This document shows, one piece after another, positions 12,161 to 23,877 of a stretch of DNA of 64,000 nucleotides. Below the pieces are notes generated by a model. That model was given only the letters and a program-made list of their open reading frames with translations. It ran no database searches and was not told where the DNA came from. The stretch spans positions 11,939,697-12,003,696 of the forward strand of contig OY821741.1 in assembly GCA_963682055.1 (NCBI GenBank). Reading direction: 5' to 3'. Position 1 is the stretch's first letter, and each line of letters begins with the position of its first letter. Source of the stretch: Primula veris (lineage: Eukaryota; Streptophyta; Magnoliopsida; Ericales; Primulaceae). Both the position numbers and the translations under genes were made by a program.

Positions 12161-15100
12161 CTTTTCTCTCTTTTTCTCTCTTTTCTCTCTTGGCTGATTT
12201 TTAGGTTTAAAGAATTGAAAAGTGGGCTGATTTTAGGTATAAAAAAAAAACTGTTTTTACAAAGTTTGTGGAAGCGAACTATTTGGTCCCCAAAGTTCTA
12301 AAAGCTAACTCTTAATCCAAAAATATTGTTTTACTACTCAAAAATAACAAATCTTTAGAAACAAAACTATTGGGTCCTTTTTATTTATAAAATTAGTAAC
12401 AGGTTTTTCAAATAAAGTTTTTCGGAAGAGTTTCGGTTTTTGGCTAAAAATTAGTCGAGTGACCGGTTTTTGGTAAAATTTGAATAAAACATTTTTGGAT
12501 AAATTAAATCATAAATAAAACCATTTACAAAAATACAGGATGTTACAGTTAAGTCTTCTCTTTGGCCTCCAAACTTATGGTTGTATATTATTGCGCTAAT
12601 TTTTTTATAAAAGTTCTATCTTTTGAAACGAACATTTGACGAGTACAATTTAGTCTGCTCACGAACTTTTCGTATAATAGATTATTAATGTTAGAAGACG
12701 ATATAATTATTTAAAAAACTTACACTATTTTAAAATTGATTTTGCTAACGAGTGTCTCGTAAGGTATCATTTAACCGTTAAATACATTTCTATAATCAAG
12801 TTGCGTTTAATATGAATATTCGCTGTATTTATAACATAACATTATAACATAATCATTTTTATGTATTTGATTTACTTAAATAAGAAAATACTATTAATGT
12901 ATTACTATATTACAAAAAAAAAAAATTAAACAAATTCCATACATTACTAACCAATGCATGGGGGGCACTTGTTAGCTTTTCCGTTATAAAATAGTAAACC
13001 ATTTACATCTAAATAATGTTAAACAAACCATTTGGTTTGCATAATATTAGTTGTTTAACTTGATGGGAAAATACTTTTAGTTGATGGGAAACCTAACAGA
13101 CACGCGTTCATGATTGACTCATTTAGTCATTTACCAAACAATCTTATATATATGTGAGAAATCTTTTCCGGCTCGTGAATATATAATTCTATTGAGGCTA
13201 GTTCACTTCTTATAAGAATATATTTTTTTTGGGTAAGTTTAAAAGAACAGAATTATTCATGAACCGGAAAAGACTTTTCGCTAACAGTTCGATTGGCTAT
13301 CAACCACATCTCCTATATTACAACTATACTTTATTTATACAGATCTTCAAAAAAATAAAAATACTTCATTTATACATGGCAGAGATCAAAAAAAAATTAA
13401 AGAAACTCGTTAGTTATTAAAATAATTTTGTTACATTATATTACAATCATGGCTACCACGTAAAATTATTGATATGCCTTGTGTAGTCTAAAGTAGTTCT
13501 GAAAGGAAAAATAAAATATATCGTAAATGAGAAATGAGGTTATACATAAGTTTGAAAGTTCAATTTAATTGGGGGAACAAAAATTCCCAATATCATAATT
13601 TTTTATTATCAAATAAATTATGTTGCAATCTACATGCAAATCAGTTAGGAAGGTTAACGTAAATGACAAAAGTGAGAGTTAATAATTTGTAACTGACATT
13701 TCCAAACATAAAGAACATAAGTTGTTGTTTTTTTGTCAACATCTATTGAGACAAAATAAAAGTCATAAGTCTTTGAAATAGTTTTCATAAGAGATCACAA
13801 CAATCGTTGACTATATTAAAATCTGTACTTCATTTAAAGACTAGATCTTTATTTGATTTCTGAAAGTTTAATAGCCCGATAAACTGTCTGGCTAGTGGCT
13901 ACTTTGTGAGAAATAAAAATTTTGTAAATGTTAAGTTTTCTCTTTGGGCTCCAAACTTATGGTTGTATATTATTGCGCTAATTTTTTTATAAAAGTTTTA
14001 TCTTTTGAAACGAACATTTGACGAGTACAATTGAGTATGCTCACGAACTTTTCATATAATAGATTATTATATTAATTTTTAATGTTAGAAGACGATATAA
14101 TTATTTAAAATACTTACACTATTTTGAAAACGATTTTGCTAACGAGTGTCTCGTAAGGTATCATTTAACCGTTAAATACATTTCTATAATCAAGTTGCAT
14201 TTAATATGAATATTCGTTGCATTTATAACATAATCATTTTTATGTATTTGATTTATTTAAATAAGAAAATACTATTAATGTATTACTATAATACAAAAAA
14301 ATAAAATTAAACAAATTCCATACATTACTAACCAATGCATGGGGGGCACTTGTTAGATTTTCCGTTATAAAATATAGTTAAACCATTTACATCTAAATAA
14401 TGTTAAGCAAACCATTTGGTTTGCATAATCTTGGTTGTTTAACTTGATGGGAAAATACTTTTAGTTGTTTTTATATATATTTTTTATTATATAAATAATT
14501 TCTTAAATCTTATAATCAACTTTTAATGAACCTAATAGACATGCGTTCATGATTGACTCATTTAGTCATTTACCAAACAATCTTTATATATATTTGAGAA
14601 CTGTATAATTCTATTGACGCTAGTTCATTTCTTATAATAATAGAATTTTTTTGGGTAAGTTTAAAAGAACAGAATTATTCATGAGCCGGAAAAGACTTTT
14701 CGCTAACAGGTCGATTGGCTATCAACCACATCTCCTATATTGCAATTATACTTAATTTATACAAATCTTCAACAACAAAAATACACTTCATTTATACATG
14801 ACAGAGATCAAAACAAAATTAAAGAAACTTGTTAGTTATTAAAATAAGTTTGTTACATTATATTACAATCATGGCTACCACGTAAAATTATTGATATGCA
14901 TTGTGTAGTCTAAAGTAGTTCTGAAAGGAAAAATAAAATATATCGTAGATGAGAAATGACGTCATACATAAGTTTGAAAGTTCAATTTAATTGGGGGAAC
15001 AAAAATTCCCAATATCATAATTTTATATTATCAAATAAATTATGTTGCAGTCTACATGCAAATCAGTTAGGAAGGTTAACGTAAATGATAAAAGTGATCG

Positions 15101-16615
15101 TTAATACTTTGTAACTGACATTGCCAAACATAAAGAACATAAGTTGTTGTTTTTTTGTCAACATCTATTGAGACAAAATAAAGGTCATAAGTCTTTGAAA
15201 TAGTTTTCATAAGAGATCGCAACAATCTTTGAATATATTAGAATCTTCACTTCTTTTAAAGACTAGATCTTTATGTGGATTTCTGAAAGTTTAATAGCCC
15301 GATAAACTGTCTGGCTAGTGGCTACTTTGTGAGAAAGAAAACTTTTGTAAATGTTAAGTCTTCTCTTTGGCCTCCAAACTTATGGTTGTATATTATTGCG
15401 CTAATTTTTTTTATAAAAGTTTTATCTTTTGAAACGAACATTTGAGTATGCTCACGAACTTTTCTTATAATAGATTATTATATTAATTTTAATGTTAGAA
15501 GACGATATAATTATTTAAAATACTTACACTATTTTGAAAACGATTTTGCTAACGAGTGTCTCGTAAGGTATCATTTAACCGTTAAATACATTTCTATAAT
15601 CAAGTTGCCTTTAATATGAATATTCGTTGCATTTATAACATAACATTATAACATAATCATTTTTATGTATTTGATTTATTTAAATAAGAAAATACTATTA
15701 ATGTATTACTATAATGCAAAAAAATAAAATTAAACAAATTCCATACATTACTAACCAATGCATGGGGGCACTTGTTAGATTTTCCGTTATAAAATATAGT
15801 TAAACCATTTACATCTAAATAATGTTAAGCAAACCATTTGGTTTGCATAATCTTGGTTGTTTAACTTGATGGGAAAATACTTTTAGTTGTTTTTATATAT
15901 ATTTTTTATTATATAAATAATTTCTTAAATCTTATAATCAACTTTTAATGAACCTAATAGACACACGCGTTCATGATTGACTCATTTAGTCATTTACCAA
16001 ACAATCTTTATATATATTTGAGAACTGTATAATTCTATTGACGCTAGTTCATTTCTTATAAGAATAGAATTTTTTTGGGTAAGTTTAAAAGAACAGAATT
16101 ATTCATGAGCCGGAAAAGACTTTTCGCTAACAAGTCGATTGGCTATCAACCACATCTCCTATATTGCAATTATACTTTATTTATACCAATCTTCAACAAC
16201 AAAAATATACTTAATTTATACATGACAGAGATCAAAACAAAATTAAAGAAACTCGTTAGTTATTAAAATAAGTTTGTTACATTATATTACAATCATGACT
16301 GCCAGTAAAATTATTGATATGGCTTGTGTAGTCTAAAGTAGTTCTGAAAGGAAAAATAAAATATATCGTAGATGAGAAATAAGGTTATACATAAGTTTGA
16401 AAGTTCAATTTAAATGGGGGAACAAATATTCCCAATATCATAATTTTTTATTATCAAATAAATTATGTTGCATTCTGCATGCAAATCAGTTAGAAAGGTT
16501 AACGTAAATGACAAAGGTGAGAGTTAACACTTTGTAACTGACATTGCCAAGCATAAGGAACATAAGTTGGTTTTTTTTTTGCCATCATCATTGAGCCAAA
16601 ATAAAAGTCTTAAAT

Positions 16616-17710
16616 AAGTTTTATGAGTCACTATTTTATTGAATTTGTTCAACTAAGCATCACTAAATCCAAGTCCAAAAGTCTCAACTTTATAGTATCC
16701 AAAAAAAGAAAAATGGTCCGTTACGAAATAATGAACTTAATTGTCATAATAAAATTGATCAGACGCATTGTTTTAAACATATTTTATTTAACATATTTAC
16801 TTTGATTATTTGCATCCATTAATACTTTGCGAATTATGTAATGATATTTACGATATGTGTATTTAATAAATGGATAGTGTATAGTGACATACCAACATTC
16901 AATTTATTTTCACTATATGGATTTAAAGACTATTTGTAATATTTATGTACATTGACCAAATACAACATTTTTTTAAGAAGTGCATTAAACAAGACTGGTA
17001 TAAATGCCTGGATGTTTTAAGACTACTTATACTAATGTTGTACATTATTACCAAAATTTTAAAAAGATTAAGAAAGTACAATAAATATATATGAAAGCAA
17101 TATATTCTGGAAACATGTACGAATAGTTGAAAGTTCGTTTTAGATGGACATGTTAATATGTTTGCCCATATAGTCAAAATGACAATGACAAAACTATTTT
17201 AAAAATTATATTGATCGATAACTCCGGTGAGTCCGGTATAGGTAACAATGAGTTAATTGAATCGTGGAGTAGTACTAAGTTCTTATAAACCCAAACTATA
17301 AAAAAAATTACCATTTTACCTTTATAAGTTATGAGGGGGAAAAGTAGTGAACAGTTTGTTGGTCTCTGTTACAACAATTAGTTTTCTTGGTATTAAGATA
17401 ATCATAGCTATTAAAGTAGTCGATAAATAAAATTGAAAAGTAAGACTACATTTATGTGCTTTGTTGGTAGTAGAGTTTTTTTAATTAATTTTTCCATATA
17501 TCACTTCAAAATGACATGTTTTATTCGTAGCGCCAACGTTAATTCACGTTCGAACAGAAGTAAAACACTATGATGTCTCATAATCTTATTGATTAAAGGC
17601 AATCGTTGCATCCAAAACTTGTACAACCAGATAAGTTAAGTAATTTAATTATGAGGATATTGTTACTTCGAACTTATTATTTCATATTAGAATCGATGCA
17701 CATAACACAC
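16616..17710 (+). repeat. Flank block A, including segment F
   Basis: Non-coding block between the array and the satellite, nearly identical to 48915-50050. It includes F at 16716-17280. Short open frames here are AT-rich and not conserved as proteins. Copy B lacks this block altogether. Confidence 0.82.
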
Positions 17711-18860
17711 AGGTTCAAAAAACGTGCTTTAATCATGTTTTCAACAATAACTTTCCATCCTGAAAACGTATAATTAATGCTAATTATGCGAATTATACGA
17801 GTTAATTACAATCGATTTTTTACCTAAACGATTAAAAACATTGTAAATATCTTCATTAAGCATGACAAATCCGACCAGTCACTCAAGAGTTAAAAATTTA
17901 ACTGTATGAATTCATCGTACGTTTACGGATTCAATTACAATATATCTTTTATCCAAACGAATTTATAACATTGTAAATATCTTCATTAAACACTTCGGAC
18001 CCGACCCTATCATCATTCACTCAAGAGTTAAAATTTTAAATGTACGGATTAATCGTAAACGTACGAATTCAATTACAATCGATCTTTTACCTAAACGAAT
18101 TTAGAACATTGTAAATATCTTCATTAAACACTACGGGCCCGACCCCGTCATCATAGTTACTCAAATGTTAAAATTTAAATTGTACGGATTAACGCTAGAC
18201 TCGTATATTCAATTACAATCAATCTTTTACCCAAACAAATTTAAAACATTGTAAATATCTTCATTAAGCACGATGGGGCGACCCAGTCACCAAAATCACT
18301 TAACAGTCATAAATTTAACTGTACGGATTAATGTTAAACGTAAGTATTTCTTTTCTTCTTTAAACGTACATATTCAATTACAGACTTAAACGAATCTAGA
18401 GCATTGCAAATATTTTCATTCACCACGACAGGCCCGATTCCCGTCATCATAGTTACTCAATAGTTAAAAAATTAACTCCACATATTAATGCAAACGTACA
18501 AATTTAATTACAGTCGATCTTTTACCAAAACGAATATAGAACATTGTAAATATTTTCATTAACCGCGACGGGTCTGCCCCGTCATCATAGTCACTCAAGA
18601 GTTACAAATTCAAACGGATTCATCGTAAACGTACATATTTAATCACAGACGATATTTTACCTAAACAAATTCAAAACATTATATAGTAATTTATTAAACA
18701 CGGATCCATCCCATCATCATAATTACTGGATAGTCAAAAATTTAACCATAGTGATTAATGTTCAACGTACTTATTCAATTACAACCGTTTTTTACCAAAC
18801 CAAATATAGAAAATGACAAATATCTTCCTTAACCACGATGATTTACTCAAAAGAGAGAAG
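17711..18860 (+). repeat. ~137-bp satellite upstream of J gene, copy A
   Basis: About eight imperfect direct repeats anchored by acattgtaaatatcttcatt at roughly 17838, 17968, 18107, 18246, 18401, 18541, 18676 and 18812. Each unit has tcaattacaatcgatctttt, the anchor, then a GC-richer palindromic core such as gacgggcccgattcccgtc, then catcatagttactcaa. Copies occur at 38973-40110 and 50051-51195, always just upstream of a J gene. Confidence 0.9.
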
Positions 18861-18988
18861 CAAACTTAACTTAACCAAAGGTGTATCTGTTGGGTTAAAA
18901 AAACATGGTTTAAATAGAGCTTTGTGTCCCAAATATATTTTAAGACTAAATATAATACTCACAAGAGAGAAGAAATAGGGCGCCAAAT

Positions 18989-18990
18989 AT

Positions 18991-19040
<50 letters not shown>
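18989..19040. repeat. (AT)n tract at J copy A promoter
   Basis: Alternating AT run directly ahead of the presumed transcription start of J copy A. Equivalent tracts occur in copies B (about 40250-40297) and C (about 51330-51375), with different lengths. Confidence 0.9.
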
Positions 19041-19041
<1 letters not shown>

Positions 19042-19054
19042 AATATAAATCTTT

Positions 19055-19100
19055 TTTATCAGTGGCTTCTCTCAACTAGACCAATCCTCTTCTAGCATTG
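19055..19100 (+). promoter_or_regulatory. Putative 5' leader exon of J copy A
   Basis: Inferred non-coding first exon, conserved in all three J copies: cagtggcttctctcaactag, then ending at tctagcattg before a GTAATT donor at 19101. The AT tract upstream could supply the TATA region. The matching acceptor would be ttttaactag, ending at 21801, giving a 2.7-kb leader intron. There is no transcript evidence. Confidence 0.45.
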
Positions 19101-19829
19101 GTAATTTCTATGAACTTTTATTATTTTTCTCATTTTCTTTTTAATCTTGTATTAAACCCATTTGAATTTTATTGCTCTTTTATCTGAATTTTAAGTTGAT
19201 TGATAAATTTTGCATGTTAGATCAGTTTTTTTTAATATTTTGGAGTAATGGGTTTATATTTTATAGTTATATCAGTTGATACAGAATTTACTATGATATG
19301 TGTCTATATAGTATTTATGTTGATACAGAATTATATATAGAATGTTATATAAAAGATAAAACACATGATGAGATATGTTTTAAATGCCATTTGGTATAGA
19401 TAAAAGGGTTTTTGGTTAAAGGTCATGTTTTTCTTATGTGGGTTCTTATGTCATCTAAAATTTGCTTTTTTAAGCGAGTTTTAGCATAAGTTGGTGTTAT
19501 AATGGCTTTATTCGATAAGATTCCGTAGTTTGCGCGCGCGTGTGCGAGTTAGTTATTTTTCGGGTTTTTTTTTCCTGTTGCATGTCGGATTGTTCTTTCA
19601 ATGCTGTTGGTAAATTCAATAGATAGAATCCAAAGATAGATTGATATAAATGGATAAAATAATTTGTTTTGGCTTGAACCTTTTCCCTTTATTGCATAAT
19701 TTTCGCTTCATTTGAACATAATTATAGGCTTACGGCTAGGTTTAATGAAATCTCAACTTGATTTCGGGTATAATTTATTATTTATGTATCCCAGTTGTTC
19801 ATGAAAAAGTTTCTGTAGATATTTTTTTG

Positions 19830-21880
19830 GATTTTGAATTGATGAAGTCTCTATTAGCCTATGTGTGTATCCTTCTAAATTAGATATGATTTGTCGAAAA
19901 CTTGTCTGCTAAATTATGAAAAAAATCTCTGGTATTGTACAACGACAAATGTGATATAACGGGTTTGTTTATTTTGATTAGTGGCGGTGCCGTAAAACGA
20001 CAAATTGCGTAATCATTTTCATCATTTGAATGGGTTACAACCAAGTTCCCAGGGATTTCAAAATTACTTTTGTCGGTTACTAGTTAATTGTCTGTCTAGG
20101 ATAAATATGGAAATCAGCCAAAGATTTTATATTTTTTTTCTGTTTGAATTCTATTGGCTCGTGTGTGTGTCTTTCTAAACTAGGTTTGATTGTGTCGGAA
20201 ATTTATCTGCTTTAGTATGAGAGAGTCCGAGTATCGGAAAACAACAATTCTGCTGTTATGTTTTTTTTTTAATTTTGCTTGATTGATTGTCTTCACACTT
20301 TCTAAGAATAATTACGAGTAAGTTTGGGATGGATCTCGGTCCACTATTTTTTAGAGTGGCAACCCTTAAGAACCCTAAGAAATAAATGGGGAATTCTTAT
20401 GGAGCCCACCCTCAAATTAAATAGAAGTAGAACACTGAAATATTATTGATACTGATTCTGTGCCCTATATGGACCGGGTTCATACTAAATTTGTCTTATG
20501 ATGACTTTAAGTTTCACATCACTCAAACATTGTTAGAACCAAGTTTGGAGAGAATCTTGCATTACTTTTGCGTGTCACTAGTTTACTGTCTCTCTGTGAT
20601 AAACTTGAAATGTCTGGGCATTTTTTTGTTGTTGTCTTTTTTAGTTTCTGAATTCGATTTGCTCATGCGTGTGCATCATTCTAAATAGGATTAATTTTGC
20701 GTGAGAAACTTATTTGCTATAAAATTAGAGAACTCCTGTATGTAACCAACAAATTTTCTGTTGTGGTTTTTTGTTAGTGGCATCACGCAAAAACAAAAAC
20801 AAAATAGTTTTGTATCACGCGAAAGAATTTTTGTTTGAGGATTCAATTTTTCCTTTTGTGTGTTACAGTTAAGGCTTCATTGTTATGTCATTGGTACACT
20901 TAGAAAAGGCATACGTCAGAGGTTGGTTGATGAAAAGGGATGAATTTTGCGCAGAAAGCTGTTACCTTGGATGCCTTCACTCATAAAATTTCCTAAGATT
21001 TAAACGTAGTTATGACTGAATTCTGAGAACACCTTACTTTTGCATGTCACTAGTTAATTGTCTATTTAGGAAAGAAATGAATAAGTTAAGCTAGATATAT
21101 AATTTTTGTTGCTGTTTGCATTCTATTTGCTCATCTGTGTATCTTTTTTAACTAGGTTAGTTGTTGTGTCGAAAACCTTTTCTTCTTAAGTTTGAGAGAG
21201 TCTGGGTATCCTTCAAATAACAAAAATGTTGTCCTGGTTTCATTAATTTTGTCGGTGGCTTCATTGATTATATAACGAAAGAAAAAAAGAAACTAGAAAG
21301 GTAATGAATAACAAAAATGTTGTCCTGGTTTCATTTACATAGAATTTCACATAATTTGAACCTGGTTGCCTCTAAGTTCCAGGAGATTTCCACATTACTT
21401 TTGCATGTTAGTAGTTAATTGATAGACACGGAAAAGTTAAGCTAGATATTTTATAGTTGTAGGTGTTGAATTCTTTTGGCATGTGTATATCTTTCTAAAC
21501 TAAGTTTGATTTTGTTTTCGGAAACTTCTATGTTAAAGAATTAGCAAAACCCAGATTTCATAAAACGTCGAAGATACTGTGGTGGTTTTATCAATGTGTC
21601 TTTAATGCTTCACTCCGTTTGCATAATGTTTAACATTATAATCTACATATACAACTATGTTCTGACAGTTTTCAACATTACTTTTGTCGGTTACTACTGA
21701 ATTGTCCATTTAGGATAAACTTATAAAAGGTTCAGCTAGAAATTATTATTTTTGTCGGTGTTTGAATATACTGGCTCATGCACTTGTTTCGTTTTAACTA
21801 GGTACGATTTATTGCTGGAAACTTGTCTGCTAAAGTTTGCGAAATACCGGGTATCACCAGAAAAGGAAATTGCTGTTATG
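19830..21880 (+). repeat. Degenerate leader repeats of J copy A
   Basis: About six decayed direct repeats. Each has, in order: attacttttg with ggttactagttaattgtct, a T-rich stretch, ggctcatgtgtgtatctttc, taaactaggtttgat, a variant of ggaaacttgtctgctaaag, and a variant of ttctgctgttatg. The taaactagg anchors lie near 19872, 20173, 20672, 21145, 21493 and 21793. The last repeat contains the acceptor-like ttttaactag and the ATG of the J coding sequence. The first repeat is the least complete. Confidence 0.75.
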
Positions 21881-22672
21881 GAGTGCAATAAAGACGAGGC
21901 TGTCAGGGCAAAAGAGATTGCCCTCAGCAAGTTTGAAGCTAAAGATTATTTAGGTGCGAAGAGATTTGCAGTGAAAGCCCAATCACTCTATCCGGGTCTT
22001 GACAGTATACAACAGCTGATTACAACCCTAGACGTATACATATCGTCCGAAACTCGAATAAGTGGTGAGAGTGACTGGTATAAGGTACTGGATGTGAGCC
22101 CTACAGCAGATGAGCGAGTGATAAGAAAACAGTATCGGAAATTAGCTCTGGTTCTACATCCGGACAAAAACAAATCATTAGGTGCTGATGGAGCTTTTAA
22201 GCTCATCTCAGAAGCATGTAGCTTTTTGTCAGACAAGGTCAAAAGAGAAGCTTTTGACCAATTGAGGAATGCAGAACTTGTTAAGCCGCAAGGTCCTTCA
22301 GCTGCGTGGAATGGGGTGAGTAGTTCGAGTAAAAGCGGAGCAATCCCGAAACCAGCACCCCCAAAAAGAAAACCGGCAACTAAAAAGAGTCGAACTTCCA
22401 AAGGTGCTACCCCTGCTGCTCAGCAAAACTACCCCATCGCCGCTACCTTTTGGTCTGTATGCCACACATGTAGATTACTACACGAGTACTTTCGTGTTTA
22501 TCTACACAAGAACGTACAGTGTCCCAATTGCAACTTACCCTATTTTGGAAACGTTAAGTCTTATGTTTGGCCTGAAAACTTATGGTTGTATTTTATTGTT
22601 GTGGTCCAAATTTTTATAAAAGTTTTCTCTTTAAAAAAACACATGAAACGAACATTTAACGAGTCAAATTGA
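21878..22672 (+). pseudogene. J-protein copy A, C-terminally truncated
   Basis: Plant-type J protein. The N terminus (MECNKDEAVRAKEIA) is followed by a helical region, then a J domain at about residues 63-127 with HPD intact (His94-Pro95-Asp96). A basic Pro/Lys/Ser linker and a Cys4 zinc ribbon (CHTC, CPNC) follow. Homology to copy C ends at about 22545, just after the ribbon. From there the frame reads through macrosatellite sequence to a chance stop at 22672. ATG 21878 is chosen because the upstream extension begins at TTG and belongs to the leader repeats. J proteins stimulate Hsp70 ATPase; this copy keeps the J domain but lost its tail. Confidence 0.82.
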
Positions 22673-22710
22673 GTCCGTTCACTAGCTTTCGTATGATAGA
22701 TTGTTATATT
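22546..22710 (+). repeat. Diverged macrosatellite fragment fused to J copy A
   Basis: Aligns with the macrosatellite region that follows cttttgtaaatgttaag, but at roughly 80% identity by eye, well below the similarity among the other units. The match fades near 22710. Confidence 0.72.
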
Positions 22711-23877
22711 GACTTGTTTATTCTATCTGGTTAGTTTTCTGACTTTGTCTAATTAACACAGTACGGTTTGATTCTTTTATATTATGTCTATTTATATCTA
22801 TACTTCTTATATTTCCTCATCTATAATTGAATAACACATAGTATCAGCCAATTTCTATCAAATTTGTATAAGATTGGATTCTAGGGTTTTCTTTCTTTAA
22901 TAATATTGTGCTACAATTGGGTGATTGTGTTTGGTTTGTTTGCAAATTTTATTATAAGAAATTGTTAGATTTTTTAGTCCCACTATATTTATTCATTTTA
23001 ATTACAATTTAAATATGTAGTTCGAGTTCGACATTATACCGTGCTTAAGTGTTCATCTGTTAGCCGGTTTTTTTATTTATTTCATGTCCGTTATAGTGTT
23101 GTTCTTTGTCCAAGCTTCCAGTGTTGGGATATAGTTGAAGAAGTATAATAATAACAGGGTTAAAAAGTTGAATTTACTTTTTGGGATTGGCTTGAACACG
23201 TACTAAAATTGAACAACAACTAGTAATTGAATAGAAAAATGGATTATGTGCTTAATAGTTGGGCTCATTTTTAGTATTAAGCGTGGTTTTTATAACATCG
23301 GGGTAGCATATGAAATATAGTGTTTGCCCCAAATAGTTTTAGTCTGTTATGTCTTTAATAACATTATACTGGATATAAATTTCCTAGAAGTTCCTTCTTT
23401 CTCCTAATACCATCAACTCTCCCTTTCCCTCATATCTTTCGTTAACTTTATTTTTATTTTGAAAATCTTTCTAGCTTAACACGAGCTTGCTCCTAAGATG
23501 GCGTAGCTACGAAACTCAGATATGCCCACGATTTAAACTCTAGGTTGATAGATTCTGCTATGATATTTAGGTAATAGTGTTTAAGGTTTTATACTTATTT
23601 TCATAAATCTAGTTTCATTTTGCTCCAAGCTCTAGTTCTTATTTGGTAATTGACTACAGAGGTCACTAACTTTTTTGAAATGTAACCTTTTTTAAAAATT
23701 GTGTTGATTATTATCTGACTATCTGATGGAGAAAAATACTAGAATAACTACATTGGCACACATTTAGCCTTAGCTATGTTGGATTCGCTTAGACGGTATA
23801 AATAAGCCACTTGTCTTTGTTTTTTTCTGATGGTTTTTTTTTTGTCATAAAGATTTTAGACCCAATAATAAATAATA
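22711..23877 (+). other. Region upstream of TNP2-type gene
   Basis: AT-rich sequence with no convincing coding frame. It is probably the 5' region of the CACTA element, but no terminal or subterminal repeats were recognised. Confidence 0.5.

Larger units (their letters stand above)
10662..12552 (+). mobile_element. Solo LTR with target site duplication
   Basis: The 1,881-bp LTR spans 10667-12547, begins TGTCACGCCC and ends GGATGTTACA, and is flanked by the 5-bp direct repeat GTTAA (10662-10666 and 12548-12552). It sits inside a macrosatellite unit whose sequence resumes exactly after the repeat. No internal region, primer-binding site or pol is present, so it is a solo LTR left by recombination. 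Length and ends suggest a Ty3/Gypsy element, but that is inference. A 96-codon open stretch near its left end begins outside the LTR and matches no family I know. Confidence 0.9.
6014..16615 (+). repeat. Macrosatellite array 1, ~1.45 kb unit, about six units
   Basis: Tandem direct repeats, anchored by the string ataagagatcgcaacaatc at about 6060, 7590, 9062, 10517, 13788 and 15212. Approximate units are 6014-7537, 7538-9009, 9010-10467, 10468-13735 (1.38 kb after removing a solo LTR), 13736-15157 and 15158-16615. Units differ by a few percent and small indels. Unit 1 has a local ~75-bp tandem duplication at about 7060-7215. Each unit has a 60-70 codon open stretch that starts at TTG and is shifted in some units, so I do not call genes. 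No terminal repeats, RT or transposase were seen. Confidence 0.9.

Noticed and set aside
16623..16805. Possible small protein in flank block A and its copy at 48953-49135
   Set aside because: AT-rich, no domain, and the two copies are part of a non-coding segmental duplication.
22404..22619. Alternative-frame and antisense frames over the J genes (also at 43533-43946, 43949-44494, 59078-59491, 59494-60039)
   Set aside because: They overlap the J coding sequence and are explained by its base composition and repeats.
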